Of a DNA stretch of 64,000 bases, positions 19,828 through 27,937 are shown one piece after another (positions within the stretch are counted from its first letter, which is position 1; every line of letters begins with the position of its first letter). Source of the stretch: Verrucomicrobium sp. (lineage in GTDB: Bacteria; Verrucomicrobiota; Verrucomicrobiia; Methylacidiphilales; UBA1321). The translations under genes were made by a program, and so were the position numbers. The DNA is taken from contig JAFIGT010000018.1 of the NCBI GenBank assembly GCA_017849585.1, forward strand, positions 17,601 to 81,600, written 5' to 3'. Below the pieces are notes generated by a model that was given only the letters and a program-made list of their open reading frames with translations, had not been told where the DNA came from and ran no database searches.

Positions 19828-20343
19828 ATGACTACATTACAAAAGCCTCTCACCACCACGACGGCGGAAAAAATCAGCCGCTCATCTATAGAAAAGTTCC
19901 TGACCTTCCGCCTGGATACGGAATCCTATGGCATCGCCGTGCTGAAGGTCCGGGAGATCATCCGGCTTCAAACCATAACACTCGTCCCACAAATGCCCGA
20001 GTACGTCAAGGGTGTGATCAACCTGCGCGGCAAGGTCATTCCCGTCATCGACCTGCGGGTACGCTTCGAACTCCCTCCCCAGGAAGCCACCGAATCGACC
20101 TGCATTATCGTCGTGCAGGTGCGCCTGCGCAGTGGGGAGGAGCGACTCATCGGCCTCGTCGTGGATGCCGTCGAGGAAGTGCTCAATATCGCCGCCACCG
20201 ACATTGAAGAGACCCCCAACTTCGGCAGCCACCTCTCCGCCGACTACATCTTCGGCATGGCCAAGATCAAAGGCGGCGTCAAAACTCTGCTCGATATCGA
20301 TATCGTCATCAACGACACCGACATTGATCAGATCGTCTTATAG
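19828..20343 (+). CDS. cheW: Chemotaxis coupling protein CheW
   Basis: A 171-residue CheW-domain protein. FLTFRLDTESYGIAVLKVREIIRLQTITLVPQMPEYVKGVINLRGKVIPVIDLRVRF is the diagnostic first half, and LIGLVVDAVEEVLNIAATDIEETPNFG the second. CheW bridges chemoreceptors and the kinase CheA in the membrane-linked array. The NLRGKVIPVIDLR stretch is fully conserved. It is followed 54 bp later by a receptor gene on the same strand, so the two form a small operon. No cheA, cheY or cheR is in this window, so the pair depends on components encoded elsewhere. Confidence 0.95.
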   Translation: MTTLQKPLTTTTAEKISRSSIEKFLTFRLDTESYGIAVLKVREIIRLQTITLVPQMPEYVKGVINLRGKVIPVIDLRVRFELPPQEATESTCIIVVQVRLRSGEERLIGLVVDAVEEVLNIAATDIEETPNFGSHLSADYIFGMAKIKGGVKTLLDIDIVINDTDIDQIVL

Positions 20344-20397
20344 AGATGGAACTCTATATTTAGAAAACATAATACAACCAACTATATAAAGGATTAT

Positions 20398-22132
20398 ATG
20401 AAAAATTGGACCATTGGAAAACGAATCATCGCCTGCTCAGCCTTTCTCTGCATTGTCATTGCCGCCATTGTCATCACCTCAATCATTTCCGTCATCAAGA
20501 TCAAGGGCATCAGCCAAACCATCACGGAGAATTCCATTCCCTGCCTGATCGGGGCGGGCAACCTGAATGCGCTGCAGGCGGAAACCATGATCCGTTGCTA
20601 TCGTTACCTGAACGCCACCACCCCCGACGAGCGTCGCGTGGTCAAGGAACAAATCGACGGGTTTGTCAAGGAAGCGAACGAGGTGATGAAAAAGTACGAG
20701 GATGGCATCTCCACGGAGGAGAACCGCCGCAACTTTGAAGCCTTTAAGGAAAAACGGGGCGTCAACGGCCAGCTACGCAACCAGTTCCTCGCGCTCGCCG
20801 ACACCAACAAGGAGGAGGCCCGCAAGTTGATCGACGGCGCTTTTTCAGATGCGTACAAGAACTACTCCGACGCCGGTTCCGCCATGCTTGACTACAACGA
20901 AAGAGTCGGCACCCATCGTGGTGATACCCTCGCGTCTCTCGTTGAGCAAATGATCACGCTGCTGGCCATTACCGGCACGCTCTGCGTCATCATCGGCGCC
21001 ACAGCCTCGTGGTTTGCCATCCGCAGCGTCAACAGCGCCCTCTCGCGCATTTCGGATATCCTCAACAGCAACGCCGAACAGGTTTCCTCGGCCGCCAGCC
21101 AGGTTTCCTCCTCCAGCCAGATGCTGGCCGAAGGCGCCAGCGAGCAAGCCGCTTCCATCGAGGAAACGTCCTCATCCATGGAAGAAATGTCGAGCATCGT
21201 CGAACTCAACGCCAACAACGCGCAATCCTCCAAGGAACTGGCCACCCAGCCCCGCCACACCACCACTACGAATGTGGAGCGCGTGCAGGAATTGAAGACC
21301 TCCGTCACGGAAGCCCAGGCCTCCTCCAAGCAACTCACCGAAGCGATGGAAGCGATCAAAGTATCCAGCGACTCGATTTCGAAGATCATCAAGACCATCG
21401 ACGAGATCGCCTTCCAGACGAACATCCTTGCGCTCAATGCCGCCGTCGAGGCCGCCCGCGCCGGGGAAGCCGGCATGGGCTTTGCCGTCGTCGCCGACGA
21501 AGTGCGCAGCCTCGCCAAGCGCAGCGCCGATGCCGCCAAGGAGACCGCCACGATCATCGAAGACTCCATCCGCAAAAGTGAAGCCGGTGTCCATGTGAAT
21601 GAAGAAGTCGTAAAGAAACTCCTCGATATTGATGCGAAGTCGCACCAGGTCGACATCGGACTGAAGGAGATCTTCGCCAGCGTGTCCAAGGTGGACGACG
21701 CCATGGGCCAGATCGCCACGGCCTCGAAAGAGCAAACCCAGGGCATAGGCCAGGTCAATACCGCCCTCACGCAAATGGACAAGGTCACCCAATCCAACGC
21801 CTCCAGCGCCGAGGAAACCGCCAGCGCCGCAGAAGAACTCAACGCGCAAGCGGAGGAAACTCAACGCGCAAGCGGAGGAACTCAAAAGCACCGTCAGCGA
21901 GTTACTCGCCCTGGTCGATGGCAGCAAGGCAACAACGCAGGCCATCAATCGCCTCACGCACCGCCCGACGGAAAAAACCAAAAACCATGTGCCGCTAATC
22001 TCCAAGGCACGCTCCACCACCAAACACGCCGCTCCCATCACCGCGACGACTCCGCACCGCGAAACGGAAGCCAAGCCGGTCGATGCGCTGCCGCTGGAGC
22101 GCAGCTTCGAAGACATCCCCGCCAAGAATTGA
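20398..22132 (+). pseudogene. Methyl-accepting chemotaxis protein, 3' end frameshifted by a 22-bp duplication
   Basis: Two membrane segments (about 12-34 and 186-208) flank a four-helix periplasmic sensor. The cytoplasmic signalling domain has the canonical tip [35 protein letters not shown] before the ATG is a good ribosome binding site. At 21836-21879 a perfect 22-bp sequence is present twice in tandem, which shifts the frame near residue 487. The literal ORF then runs to 22188 in a basic, low-complexity frame and reads through a hairpin at 22154. Reading with one copy restores [18 protein letters not shown] and a tail ending [11 protein letters not shown] at 22132, which looks like a natural receptor C-terminus. 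The signalling core is intact, so the product may still work. Confidence 0.85.
21836..21879 (+). repeat. Perfect 22-bp tandem duplication inside the receptor gene
   Basis: The 22-base unit at 21836-21857 is repeated exactly at 21858-21879. Since 22 is not a multiple of three, it changes the downstream reading frame. Its location at the end of the conserved signalling region, and the sensible protein read when one copy is removed, indicate a recent slippage or recombination event, or an assembly error. Confidence 0.95.
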
Positions 22133-22153
22133 TTCTCCCCCACGCGCACCCCG

Positions 22154-22183
22154 ACACCGGTCCTTCCCCCGAGGGACCGGTGT
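22154..22183 (+). terminator. Hairpin after the chemoreceptor gene
   Basis: A perfect 10-bp stem, ACACCGGTCC at 22154-22163 pairing with GGACCGGTGT at 22174-22183, encloses a 10-base loop. It begins 22 bases after the single-copy stop at 22132. No T-run follows, so it may act with Rho or as an mRNA 3' protector rather than as a classic intrinsic terminator. Confidence 0.6.
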
Positions 22184-22223
22184 TCTGAGCACTCACTCCC
22201 CCCCCACAACCCTCTCCATCCCC

Positions 22224-22433
22224 ATGACCACCCAAACCACTTCTACAACAGCCCCCCTCACCCAAGCCACCCGGGAAAACAGCCAGCGCCCCGGCCAGCC
22301 GGCCCCCTCAACACCCCGTCCCTACGCCAACGTTCGCCCCGCTCCGAATCAGATAGCCTACCGCTGGAATGCCGAAGAACTCAGCGACAGCCCCCTGCGC
22401 AAATGCGTGGCCGTGCTGCCACTGCTCTTCTGA
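22224..22433 (+). CDS. Possible small proline/threonine-rich protein
   Basis: A 69-residue ORF in the 396-bp gap between the receptor gene and the TonB-like gene. It begins MTTQTTSTTAPLTQATREN and ends WNAEELSDSPLRKCVAVLPLLF. No family is recognised and there is no clear ribosome binding site. The last 30 residues look less repetitive than the start. It may be chance; recorded because nothing else fills this gap apart from the hairpin at 22154. Confidence 0.2.
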   Translation: MTTQTTSTTAPLTQATRENSQRPGQPAPSTPRPYANVRPAPNQIAYRWNAEELSDSPLRKCVAVLPLLF

Positions 22434-22528
22434 TGACGGCGGATTCCAGCTCCGTCGCCTCTCCCCTTCCAAAAATCAGCGAAGAGACACTACACAGCCG
22501 CCCTTTTCTTTGATACTGTCCGCAGACC

Positions 22529-23623
22529 ATGCGACAGAGCCGGTTGTCACTCTACATCTTCCTCTCGTTGCTGCTGCATGCCCTGATCCTGCTGACGATC
22601 GCCAGCGGTCTCATCAAATTTCCCACGGTGCAGGTCGAGCCCGACTCCGGCGAAACCACGTTGACCCTCCTGCAGGACGTCCCTCCCCCGCCTCCGCCGA
22701 TCACGCCCGCCCAGAGCAAACCACAAAGCCGGTTTGTCCCCACAATGGCGCACCAGGAAACGGATAAGCCCAATCCAAACGCCCTTCTCGAATCCGAACG
22801 CAACACCGCCCTGCGAACGGACGTGGCCAATCCGCGCGATCCGAACTCCCCCATGCCAGACATGCAGGGCGATAAACGCTCCAGCAGCTACGTCAACACC
22901 CCCGGAAGCGCCGGCCAGGGACAACAACCGCCCCAGCAAGCCTCCCAAGCACAGAAGCAGCAGCAGGCTCAGCCCCAGATGACACAGGCTCAACCGCCGC
23001 CCAAGCCCCCCACTCCGCAACAACCACAACCCCCACCTCAGGAACAACCCGCCCAAGCACAACCGCCGCCCCAACCGGCCAAGCCCCACCCCATCACGCC
23101 CCGCGTCGAGGAGGCGCAACCCCTCCTACCTCCCGAACAACAAAAGCCTTCGCCGCAAACCGCCCAACAGTCGCAGTCACCGCAACAACAACCCTCCCAA
23201 GCCTCGCCCCAGCAGGCCCCACGCCCGCCACCCGCCTCGTTTGCCATGACCCGGGGCGACTCCTCCGGCGGCGCAGGCATCAAAGGATTGCCCTCCCCCG
23301 AGGCACGCGACACCGAACTGGGTCGCTACAAACAGAAAATGTACCGGGCCGTCGGTTCACGCTGGTATCTGAAAGTGCAGAGCAGCATGAGTTTCCTGGC
23401 CATCGGAACGGTGCGGGTGAAGTTTTACGTGCGCGCCAATGGCGTACTGGAAAACGTCCGCATCTCGGAAGACTCCGGAGCGGGTAATAGCAGCACAGAA
23501 ATGCTGCGAACCATCTCCCTGCAATCCGTGGTGGAATCTGCCCCGTTTGAACCGTTCTCCGAAACGATGAAACAACAGCTCGGAGCCGGGTACGACGAAG
23601 AGTTCACTTTCAGCATCTATTAG
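22529..23623 (+). CDS. TonB/TolA-like energy transducer
   Basis: A 364-residue protein with one N-terminal membrane span (LYIFLSLLLHALILLTIASGL, about 8-28), a long Pro/Gln-rich periplasmic linker (about 50-235), and a C-terminal domain with RYKQKMYRAVGSRWYLKVQ...GTVRVKFYVRANGVLENVRISEDSG, the TonB/TolA C-terminal fold. It transmits proton-motive energy from ExbBD to the outer membrane. The two following genes are exbB- and exbD-like, 69 and 15 bp apart. The length of the linker, enough to cross the periplasm, is unusual but in the known range. TolA is the other possibility; no TolB or Pal lies nearby. Confidence 0.85.
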   Translation: MRQSRLSLYIFLSLLLHALILLTIASGLIKFPTVQVEPDSGETTLTLLQDVPPPPPPITPAQSKPQSRFVPTMAHQETDKPNPNALLESERNTALRTDVANPRDPNSPMPDMQGDKRSSSYVNTPGSAGQGQQPPQQASQAQKQQQAQPQMTQAQPPPKPPTPQQPQPPPQEQPAQAQPPPQPAKPHPITPRVEEAQPLLPPEQQKPSPQTAQQSQSPQQQPSQASPQQAPRPPPASFAMTRGDSSGGAGIKGLPSPEARDTELGRYKQKMYRAVGSRWYLKVQSSMSFLAIGTVRVKFYVRANGVLENVRISEDSGAGNSSTEMLRTISLQSVVESAPFEPFSETMKQQLGAGYDEEFTFSIY

Positions 23624-23692
23624 CCGCACCCCGTTCGAGCTGGTAGATTGAGTTTGCGCAACGGGGAAGAATGCCCCTAACCTCCAACGTTT

Positions 23693-24334
23693 ATGTTCGA
23701 AACCCTTAGCAAGTTCTTTATCACGGGCGGATTCTTCATGATCCCCCTGGGCGCCTGCTCCGTCGTCACGCTCGCCATCATCCTCGAGCGCGGACTGGCC
23801 CTGCGCCGCTCCCGCATCGTCAAGGACAGCCTCGCCCGCGCCATCGCGGACCTCGGCTACGGCGACAAGACCCTCCTCATTGAACAACTCTCCGCCGACC
23901 AGCAAACCGTTCTCGCCCGCCTCGTTCGCTCCTGCCTCCTCTACCTCCCCTGGACCAAGGCGGAGAACACCGAAGCGCTCCAGACCAAGGCCCGCGCCGA
24001 AGTCTCCCAAATGGAACGCGGCCTCGTCTTTCTGGAAATCGTGGTCGGCATCGGCCCCCTCCTCGGCCTGCTGGGAACCATCTCCGGCTTGATCACCATC
24101 TTCGCCCACGTCGCCGACAGCGGCGGCCTCGCCACCCAGGGCATGCTCATCGCCAAGGGTATCTCCGAAGCACTGCACACCACCGTGGCCGGCCTCGTGG
24201 TCGCCATCCCCGCCGCCGTGGCCCACAGCCTCTACGTCCGCCGCGTGGACGATTATTCCGTGGAATTGGAAACTCTCTGCATCGAACTGCTGGGCAAGCT
24301 CTATTCCGAGTCGGAAGAAACCGCCGCCAATTAG
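23693..24334 (+). CDS. exbB: ExbB/TolQ/MotA-family proton channel protein
   Basis: A 213-residue inner-membrane protein with three spans: about 12-32, a pair around 112-135 and 150-178. LEIVVGIGPLLGLLGTISGLITIF and GISEALHTTVAGLVVAIPAAVAHSLY are the conserved ExbB/TolQ channel helices, including the polar Thr residues facing the pore. It forms the pentameric ring around ExbD that couples proton flow to TonB. Located between the TonB-like and ExbD-like genes in one operon. Confidence 0.93.
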   Translation: MFETLSKFFITGGFFMIPLGACSVVTLAIILERGLALRRSRIVKDSLARAIADLGYGDKTLLIEQLSADQQTVLARLVRSCLLYLPWTKAENTEALQTKARAEVSQMERGLVFLEIVVGIGPLLGLLGTISGLITIFAHVADSGGLATQGMLIAKGISEALHTTVAGLVVAIPAAVAHSLYVRRVDDYSVELETLCIELLGKLYSESEETAAN

Positions 24335-24349
24335 CCTCTCCCCGCCCGC

Positions 24350-24775
24350 ATGCGCTTCCAGACCCATCGCAAACGCAAGGCTCCGACGATCAATATCATC
24401 TCGCTGGTGGATATTCTCTGCATCCTGCTCATCTTCTTTATCGTCACCACCGTTTTCAAAAAGGACGAACCCATCGTCCAGATCAAACTCCCCGAAACCA
24501 CCCAGGCCGAACCCGCCAAGGAAACACCCCCCACCATCATCTACGTCACGGCCGATGAGAAAATCTTCCTCGACAGCCAACCCGTTTCCCCCGACCAACT
24601 CGGCTCCATCCTCAAAACCAAGATCGAAGCCGGCGCCTTCAACAAGCTCGCCATGAAGGCCGACAAAAAAGCCCCCTTCGGCCTCATTGTCAAAGTGATG
24701 GACGCCGCCAAATTTGCCGGTATAAAAAACCTCCCCACTTTCACGGAAGACGCCAAACCCTCAGGAACGCCATGA
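24350..24775 (+). CDS. exbD: ExbD/TolR-family biopolymer transport protein
   Basis: A 141-residue protein with a short basic N-terminus (MRFQTHRKRKAPTINIIS), a single span LVDILCILLIFFIVTTVF with the proton-carrying Asp22, and a periplasmic domain ending in KVMDAAKFAGIKNL, the typical ExbD/TolR C-terminal helix. It works with the upstream ExbB and TonB-like proteins. Its stop overlaps the start of the peptide deformylase gene by four bases (ATGA), so the housekeeping gene is coupled to the transport operon. Confidence 0.93.
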   Translation: MRFQTHRKRKAPTINIISLVDILCILLIFFIVTTVFKKDEPIVQIKLPETTQAEPAKETPPTIIYVTADEKIFLDSQPVSPDQLGSILKTKIEAGAFNKLAMKADKKAPFGLIVKVMDAAKFAGIKNLPTFTEDAKPSGTP

Positions 24776-25362
24776 TACTCGAAATCGTAATGTACGATCA
24801 TCCCGTCTTGCGCCAGAAAGGCACCAAGATCCGGGAAATCACCAAGGAACTCCGCAAACTTTCTGCCGACATGCTCGAAACCATGCGCGCCCACAATGGC
24901 GTCGGCCTCGCCGCGCAACAGATTGGCCAAGTCCTCCAATTTGCCGTCATCGACGTCACCGGCATCAAGGAACGCGAAAGCCGGATGTGGGTCGATGGCA
25001 AATCCGTCAACCCCGAAGACTACATGCCGATCCTCCTGATCAACCCCGTCATCTCGGGCACAAAAAGTAAAGTAACGGAGGGCGAAGGCTGCCTCAGCTT
25101 TCCCGGCGTCTACGCCGAGATCCCCCGCTCCCAACGCGTCAAGGTATCCACCCTGACCCTCGACGGGAAAACATTTGAATTCGAAGCAGGCGGCCTCTTA
25201 GGGCGTGCCGTTCAGCACGAATACGATCACCTACAGGGTAAACTCTTCATCGACCTGATGAACAGCGAAGCTCGCAAAGCCAATCGCGAAGCACTCGACC
25301 TACTGCGCCAAGGAATTACTCCACCAAGCGTCGACGAGAAGAAATCTCCTCCTCAGACCTGA
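24772..25362 (+). CDS. def: Peptide deformylase
   Basis: A 196-residue metalloenzyme that removes the formyl group from nascent proteins. All three motifs are present: GVGLAAQQ at 43-50, EGCLS at 105-109 with the metal-binding Cys, and HEYDH at 149-153 with both His ligands and catalytic Glu. The start overlaps exbD by four bases. The 3' end overlaps a small convergent gene by 47 bp. Slightly longer than the usual 170 residues because of a loop at about 65-82 and a C-terminal extension. Confidence 0.97.
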   Translation: MILEIVMYDHPVLRQKGTKIREITKELRKLSADMLETMRAHNGVGLAAQQIGQVLQFAVIDVTGIKERESRMWVDGKSVNPEDYMPILLINPVISGTKSKVTEGEGCLSFPGVYAEIPRSQRVKVSTLTLDGKTFEFEAGGLLGRAVQHEYDHLQGKLFIDLMNSEARKANREALDLLRQGITPPSVDEKKSPPQT

Positions 25363-25558
25363 CCCAGATACCGGGGATGTCCCGACGCGTCTGGATAAAA
25401 CGGTAATCCTCCTCGGTGATGGTGCCGCGCTGCCACAACTCCAGCGCCTGATCACACGCCTTTTTGATTTCCCCCTCGAACAACAAGTTCGTGAGATAAT
25501 TTCGCGCCTGATAACGGTCGGTCGTCTTCTTTTTCGGGATGCAAATTCTGGTCGCCAT
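25316..25558 (-). CDS. Small conserved-looking hypothetical protein
   Basis: An 80-residue ORF, MATRICIPKKKTTDRYQARN then a helical LTNLLFEGEIKKACDQALELWQRGTITEEDYRFIQTR and an acidic/basic tail. The composition is that of a real soluble protein, unlike the Arg-rich reading in the neighbouring frame. It overlaps the end of def convergently. No family recognised; charged helical content would fit a DNA- or protein-binding accessory protein. Confidence 0.55.
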   Translation of the reverse strand: MATRICIPKKKTTDRYQARNYLTNLLFEGEIKKACDQALELWQRGTITEEDYRFIQTRRDIPGIWVRSEEEISSRRRLVE

Positions 25559-25849
25559 CTCACTCCTCCAGTTTAAGGGCTTTCGCGCGACAAGCCCCCA
25601 GATTTAGCTCCACAGTCCGTCTGCACATACTCTACACGTAGAAAGTTTCAATGACAATTTATTTCAATTGTTGGCCCATTTCTTCGTCTCAAGACTAACT
25701 GCATCGCACAATTCTACCCCAGTAACTCGATAAGGCAAGCGGTAATACCACCGTGATACGTTGTACTTCTCTCAATATTTTTTAAATAGAAATCTTGCAT
25801 ACTGTTTACTTTTTGACTTACTAGATATCTGAACGACCGTACTATCAGT

Positions 25850-26227
25850 GTGAATACCATCAAGACAACACGTACAGACCAGCTCCGCGTCCGTCTCAGG
25901 AGAGAAGAACGCGAAGCATTGGAGAACGCCATTCAAAAACGCGGCAAGAACGAGACGATCTCGGATGTGATCCGGGAGGCCTTGGCTTGGTGCCTGCACC
26001 CTGACCTCAAGAAACAGCCTTGCTACTTATCCCAAGAGACTTATGCGAAAGTAAAAGCCTTGGCGATTGATCTGAACCGCGATGCGGATCAGGTTGTGGA
26101 AGACTGTATTCAGGGAATTTTCGATCTGGTGGACAAACCCGATCGCAAGCTCCCCTTGATCGTCATGGAAGTCCAGCTCCGACGGAAGTATGAGTCGGAA
26201 AAAATCAAAAAGCTGAAGAATCCGTAG
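25850..26227 (+). CDS. Ribbon-helix-helix-like DNA-binding protein
   Basis: A 125-residue protein with a GTG start in an AT-rich setting. TDQLRVRLRREEREALENAIQKRGKNETISDVIREALAWCL has the strand-helix-helix rhythm of ribbon-helix-helix (CopG/MetJ-type) domains: one basic strand then two helices split by the GKNETIS turn. The remainder is helical and charged. Such proteins are common as antitoxins or plasmid-type repressors, but no toxin-like gene is adjacent on the same strand. Lower GC than its neighbours, suggesting acquisition. Confidence 0.6.
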   Translation: MNTIKTTRTDQLRVRLRREEREALENAIQKRGKNETISDVIREALAWCLHPDLKKQPCYLSQETYAKVKALAIDLNRDADQVVEDCIQGIFDLVDKPDRKLPLIVMEVQLRRKYESEKIKKLKNP

Positions 26228-26368
26228 TATTGCAGATTAAATGCCGACCGGATCATCCCCCGGCGGTTCGAAGCCGAAGACACGAAGTCTTCTCTCGATG
26301 AAAACGCAAGGATGCGGCGCTCTTGGAATTTGTGTTGGACCGGAGCGCAGCGGTAGTCTGCCCACCCA

Positions 26369-26830
26369 TCATGTCCGGATAAAATCGGCCACCTTGGGAT
26401 TGCGGCGAAGATCCCTCAAGTCTTCGTCCGTGGGGCGGATCGGACGATCTCTGTCACAATTCACCAAACAGAGAAATCCCAAGTAATCGTTGCAATTCGC
26501 ACGAAATTGATGCCACGTCATTGACGGAACATAAACGAGGTCCATCGTGCCGATTGCACGAACCTCATCACCCACCAGCGCCTCACCCCGTCCGCGCAGG
26601 ATCATCACACTGTGGATATGATCGTGCTTCTCCAGGGTGGAGTGGCCTCCCTCCGAAATCTCAAAGTAACGCCATTGGCACCCGAGCTTGTCTCCTCCCT
26701 CGAATAACACCTGCCGCGTGATCTTGTGAAAGTGAGTCCCCTCCTCCTTATAGGCCAGCAAGGGAATCTCCTCCCAACGAAATGGCTCGGTCTGATGCGT
26801 GAAAACTTTTGTCGTGGCTTCGGTGCTCAT
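26369..26830 (-). CDS. Cupin-domain protein
   Basis: A 153-residue single cupin. The first cupin motif is EKHDHIHSVMILRGRGEALVG with the metal-binding His residues and Glu-equivalent positions, and the second is GTMDLVYVPSMTWHQFRA with the closing His. Cupins bind a metal and act as small enzymes or sensors. Nothing specific about the ligand can be read. Transcribed leftward; the 141 bp between its end and the RHH gene hold no convincing gene. Confidence 0.85.
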   Translation of the reverse strand: MSTEATTKVFTHQTEPFRWEEIPLLAYKEEGTHFHKITRQVLFEGGDKLGCQWRYFEISEGGHSTLEKHDHIHSVMILRGRGEALVGDEVRAIGTMDLVYVPSMTWHQFRANCNDYLGFLCLVNCDRDRPIRPTDEDLRDLRRNPKVADFIRT

Positions 26831-26901
26831 AAATCTCTCTCCAGCTCAGAATCTTCTCTTAGCCTATCTCACTCAAGATACATGCCACCGCCTCGCCAGA
26901 A

Positions 26902-27630
26902 CTACATCGCCGCCCACACGCGATGCACATCATCGTGATCGTCCAGCGCCTGCAGAAATTCACCGACCTCCATCTTTTGCTCGTCCGTCAGAGTCGGGAT
27001 GCTCTTTGGAATGAAGCCCATCTCAGCCGTCACCACCGTCCAACCATTCTGGGACAGCCATTGTGACACCGCGTGAATCGCCGTGCGATCGGCAATAAAC
27101 CGCGCACCGCACGCGCCCTCGGGAATGTCATCATTCTTCGCGTGGTCGAGCACCTCCACTTCATTCGCCCCCGCTTCAATCGCCGCCGCCTCGCGGTCCG
27201 CATTCACATCGGCGCAATACGCCTCAATCAAACCCACGTGGTCGAATAAAAACTTGTTACTGTTTGCCGCACCAAGCTGCCCCTTCTTGAACAACACGCG
27301 GATTTCCGGCGCGGTACGGTTATTGTTGTCAGTCAGGACTTCCACAATCACCGGCACCTTGTGCGGCGCATAACCTTCGAAATTGATGTGCTCCAGCACC
27401 ATCTTTTCGTCGCCGATGCCCGCGCCTTTTTTGATCGCCCGCTCAATGGCGTCGCGCGGCACACTCTCTTTTTTCGCCTTTTCAATCGCAGCATGAAGCC
27501 GCGCATTACCGGCGGGATCGGCGCCGCCATGCTTGGCAGCAACCATGATTTCCCTGACAAATTTACCTGTGGCCTTGGACTTCCGCATCGAAGTCACGGC
27601 CCGTTTCGAAAATAACCATTGGCGACCCAT
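26902..27630 (-). CDS. YebC/PmpR family regulator
   Basis: A 242-residue YebC-family protein. MGRQWLFSKRAVTSMRKSKATGKFVREIMVAAKHGGADPAGNARLHAAIEKAKKESVPRDAIERAIKKG is the conserved N-terminal helical domain; domain 2 begins at INFEGYAPHKVPVIVEVLTDNNNRT, and GQLGAANSNKFLFDHVG is the domain 3 signature. Members act as transcription regulators or as translation factors relieving ribosome stalls on proline runs. The latter would be fitting in a genome encoding Pro-rich proteins such as the TonB-like one here, but that link is inference. Confidence 0.95.
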   Translation of the reverse strand: MGRQWLFSKRAVTSMRKSKATGKFVREIMVAAKHGGADPAGNARLHAAIEKAKKESVPRDAIERAIKKGAGIGDEKMVLEHINFEGYAPHKVPVIVEVLTDNNNRTAPEIRVLFKKGQLGAANSNKFLFDHVGLIEAYCADVNADREAAAIEAGANEVEVLDHAKNDDIPEGACGARFIADRTAIHAVSQWLSQNGWTVVTAEMGFIPKSIPTLTDEQKMEVGEFLQALDDHDDVHRVWAAM

Positions 27631-27937
27631 GCCTTACGCTAAAGCAAAAAGGCCCGCACAGGGAAGTCAAAAGGCGAATCCACCCTACCCACCGCAAAAT
27701 CTCGCACACATAGCTCACCTAGCAAACCTAACGCAAACGCTCCCACGCAATCTCTGCTATAAATGACCCCATGCCCCACCTCCGCCCCTCTCAAATTTCA
27801 AATCTCCAAGTGGAAATGAATCGACACCCACCGCGACACTCAACAGAGACGGTCGATTCTTGTAGCGCATTGTCGACGCTGATTTTTTTCACGAATACTT
27901 GAATTCCTCCCGCTTAACCCTTACCACTCGTTGCACC
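27631..27937. other. Intergenic region between YebC and ROK genes
   Basis: A 307-bp gap at the divergent starts of the YebC-family and ROK genes. It contains one copy (27696-27758) of a dispersed repeat, shared with 39202-39265. A 43-codon ATG ORF at 27771 has no ribosome binding site or family resemblance and is discounted. Promoters for both flanking genes must lie here, but none is obvious. Confidence 0.4.
27696..27758 (+). repeat. Dispersed intergenic repeat, copy A
   Basis: This stretch aligns with 39202-39265 over about 63 bases with roughly 80% identity in the first 46, sharing TCGCACAC, TAGC repeats, AACGCAAACGCT and an ATCTC-TGCT ending. Both copies are non-coding and lie in front of + strand genes. 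Imperfect 9-base steps (TAGCnnACn) occur inside. Confidence 0.55.

Noticed and set aside
26241..26486. 81-residue + strand ORF between the RHH and cupin genes
   Set aside because: Partly antisense to the cupin gene and with an Arg/Ser-rich, motif-free product.
27771..27902. 43-codon ORF upstream of the ROK gene
   Set aside because: No ribosome binding site and no recognisable pattern.
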